This document shows positions 63,105 through 64,000 of a stretch of DNA of 64,000 nt, piece by piece. Both the position numbers and the translations under genes were made by a program. The stretch is from Cellvibrio zantedeschiae (GTDB lineage: Bacteria > Pseudomonadota > Gammaproteobacteria > Pseudomonadales > Cellvibrionaceae): assembly GCF_014652535.1 (NCBI RefSeq), contig NZ_BMYZ01000005.1:62001-126000 (forward strand), in the 5' to 3' direction. Below the pieces are notes generated by a model. It was given only the letters and a program-made list of their open reading frames with translations. It was not told the DNA's origin and did no database searches. Position 1 is the first letter of the stretch. Each line of letters begins with the position of its first letter.

Positions 63105-64000
63105 TTAAGCCACCACCGGTTTAGTTGCGTTTTTCTGCGCTTTTAATACAAGTTCCGCAGCTAACAACGCCTGCTCTTGGTTTTGCGAAATTTCAGTGCG
63201 GTTTACAATATCTGCTACAAACTCTTCGCCGAAAGGCAATTTCACATTGCTGCAATCCAGATAGCGCGTTGCTTTTTTATCGACAATAACTAAATGGTTT
63301 CCACCTGATTTACCTGCAGGATCAACATATTTCCGCAACTCAATATAACCTTCAGTACCCAAAATAAATAAACGGCCATCACCCCATACTCCCAAGCCAT
63401 CGGGCGTAAACCAATCAACGCGCACATAACCTGTGCCGCCATTTCCCGTTAGCATCATATCCCCAAAGTCTTCAAAATTTGGGCGATGCGGATAGGCAAG
63501 ATTTCCTGCTTGCGACGCCACGACTTTTGCTTTGGTTGAATTGGTATAAAACAAAAACTGGTCAGCTTGATGTGAGCCTATATCTGTAAGAATTCCACCA
63601 TACCGACTTTTTTCAAAAAACCACGCAGGCCGAACAGGTTCGTTAACGCGATGAGGTGCGAGATTAACTGTTTGGATAACTTTACCAATTGCACCTGCAT
63701 GCACTAGCTCGCCAGCTTTGACGGCAGACGGAACTTCTAAGCGCTCCGAATACATAATTGCGAATTTACGTTTGGTTTCTTTAATTGTTTTGCGCACGTC
63801 ACTCAATTGTTTTAGTGTGGTAATTGCAGGCTTATCGCTAAGGAAATCTTTTTCGGATTTCATAACTCGAATACCCAAGGGAGCGCGTTGATCAGGAATA
63901 GGTGCAGCCAGAACCAATTGAATGGATTTATCCTGTAAAATTTCATCTTCAGATTCCGCAACTTTCACATCGCCGAATTGTTTGCGGAAATCTGCTAATT
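63105..64000 (-). CDS. Gfo/Idh/MocA family oxidoreductase (5' end outside the window)
   Basis: The last 298 or so residues of a second NAD(P)-dependent Gfo/Idh/MocA enzyme. The frame stays open to the window edge, with LADFRKQFGDVKVAESEDEI before a GTG that is not a true start, so the N-terminal Rossmann part is missing. Visible motifs are FLSDKPAIT (EKP equivalent as DKP) and YGGILTDIGSHQADQFLFY with the catalytic Asp/His. It lies 47 bases before the Tat-exported paralogue on the same strand, so they are likely cotranscribed. Confidence 0.85.
   Translation of the reverse strand, partial: LADFRKQFGDVKVAESEDEILQDKSIQLVLAAPIPDQRAPLGIRVMKSEKDFLSDKPAITTLKQLSDVRKTIKETKRKFAIMYSERLEVPSAVKAGELVHAGAIGKVIQTVNLAPHRVNEPVRPAWFFEKSRYGGILTDIGSHQADQFLFYTNSTKAKVVASQAGNLAYPHRPNFEDFGDMMLTGNGGTGYVRVDWFTPDGLGVWGDGRLFILGTEGYIELRKYVDPAGKSGGNHLVIVDKKATRYLDCSNVKLPFGEEFVADIVNRTEISQNQEQALLAAELVLKAQKNATKPVVA

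Overview
The window looks like chromosomal DNA from a Cellvibrio-type gammaproteobacterium (Cellvibrionaceae, a plant-polysaccharide degrader). The main reasons are a large secreted pectinase whose modules are joined by long poly-serine linkers, several PEP-CTERM secreted proteins, a flavin-dependent halogenase-family gene, and housekeeping blocks in the order known from Pseudomonas and relatives. Taxonomy is inferred from gene content only; no rRNA or tRNA gene was recognised, and I saw no insertion sequence, prophage or CRISPR array.

Layout. 1-7.2 kb: a fold-type II PLP dehydratase, a DUF4124 envelope protein, a three-gene minus-strand signalling operon (CheA-like Hpt kinase, single-domain response regulator, CheX phosphatase), an Atm1-type ABC exporter, and two tiny paralogous membrane proteins. 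7.4-12.4 kb: glyQ-glyS, gmhB, a PlsC acyltransferase and a small secreted protein. 12.4-14.3 kb: a divergent LysR/SDR pair. 14.3-20 kb: a PEP-CTERM protein followed by a 1679-residue pectate lyase/pectin methylesterase. 20.6-26.7 kb: a DUF1304 membrane protein, then gpmI, an EnvC-type amidase activator, a CtpA-type protease, a YibQ-type deacetylase-fold protein and a DUF6316-like protein. 26.8-31 kb: hisB-hisH-hisA-hisF on the minus strand, interrupted between hisH and hisA by a block of palindromic repeats, and a divergent unknown gene. 31.1-34.1 kb: prlC-yheV and a gamma-carbonic anhydrase. 34.2-36.8 kb: an AT-rich accessory islet (HEPN-like candidate, small membrane protein) and the halogenase-family gene. 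36.8-40.4 kb: an OxyR-like regulator divergent from a Kef/Nha-type antiporter, and a second PEP-CTERM protein. 40.5-49.1 kb: aroE, hemF, tsaC, a Tat-exported Dabb protein, dprA, a LysM protein, def, fmt and rsmB. 49.2-52.3 kb: a GFA protein, a TetR regulator divergent from a stand-alone dihydrolipoyl dehydrogenase, and a third PEP-CTERM protein. 52.4-60.4 kb: an S9 peptidase, RidA, an unknown 499-residue secreted protein, spoT, rpoZ, gmk and a small HTH protein. 60.5-64 kb: an old-yellow-enzyme reductase and two Gfo/Idh/MocA oxidoreductases, the last cut by the window edge.

Several blocks (glyQS-gmhB-plsC; gpmI-envC-ctpA-yibQ then hisBHAF; prlC-yheV-carbonic anhydrase; aroE-hemF-tsaC-dprA-LysM-def-fmt-rsmB; gmk-rpoZ-spoT-RidA) lie close to oriC in Pseudomonas, so the window is probably origin-proximal. 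I found no clear new multi-gene defence or mobile system. The most interesting items are the CheA-like/CheX phosphorelay, the paired micro-proteins beside glyQ, the HEPN-like gene in the AT-rich islet, the OxyR homologue lacking the second redox cysteine, the trimodular pectinase with its PEP-CTERM partner, the paired TetR operator sites at lpdA, and a family of dispersed hairpin repeats.
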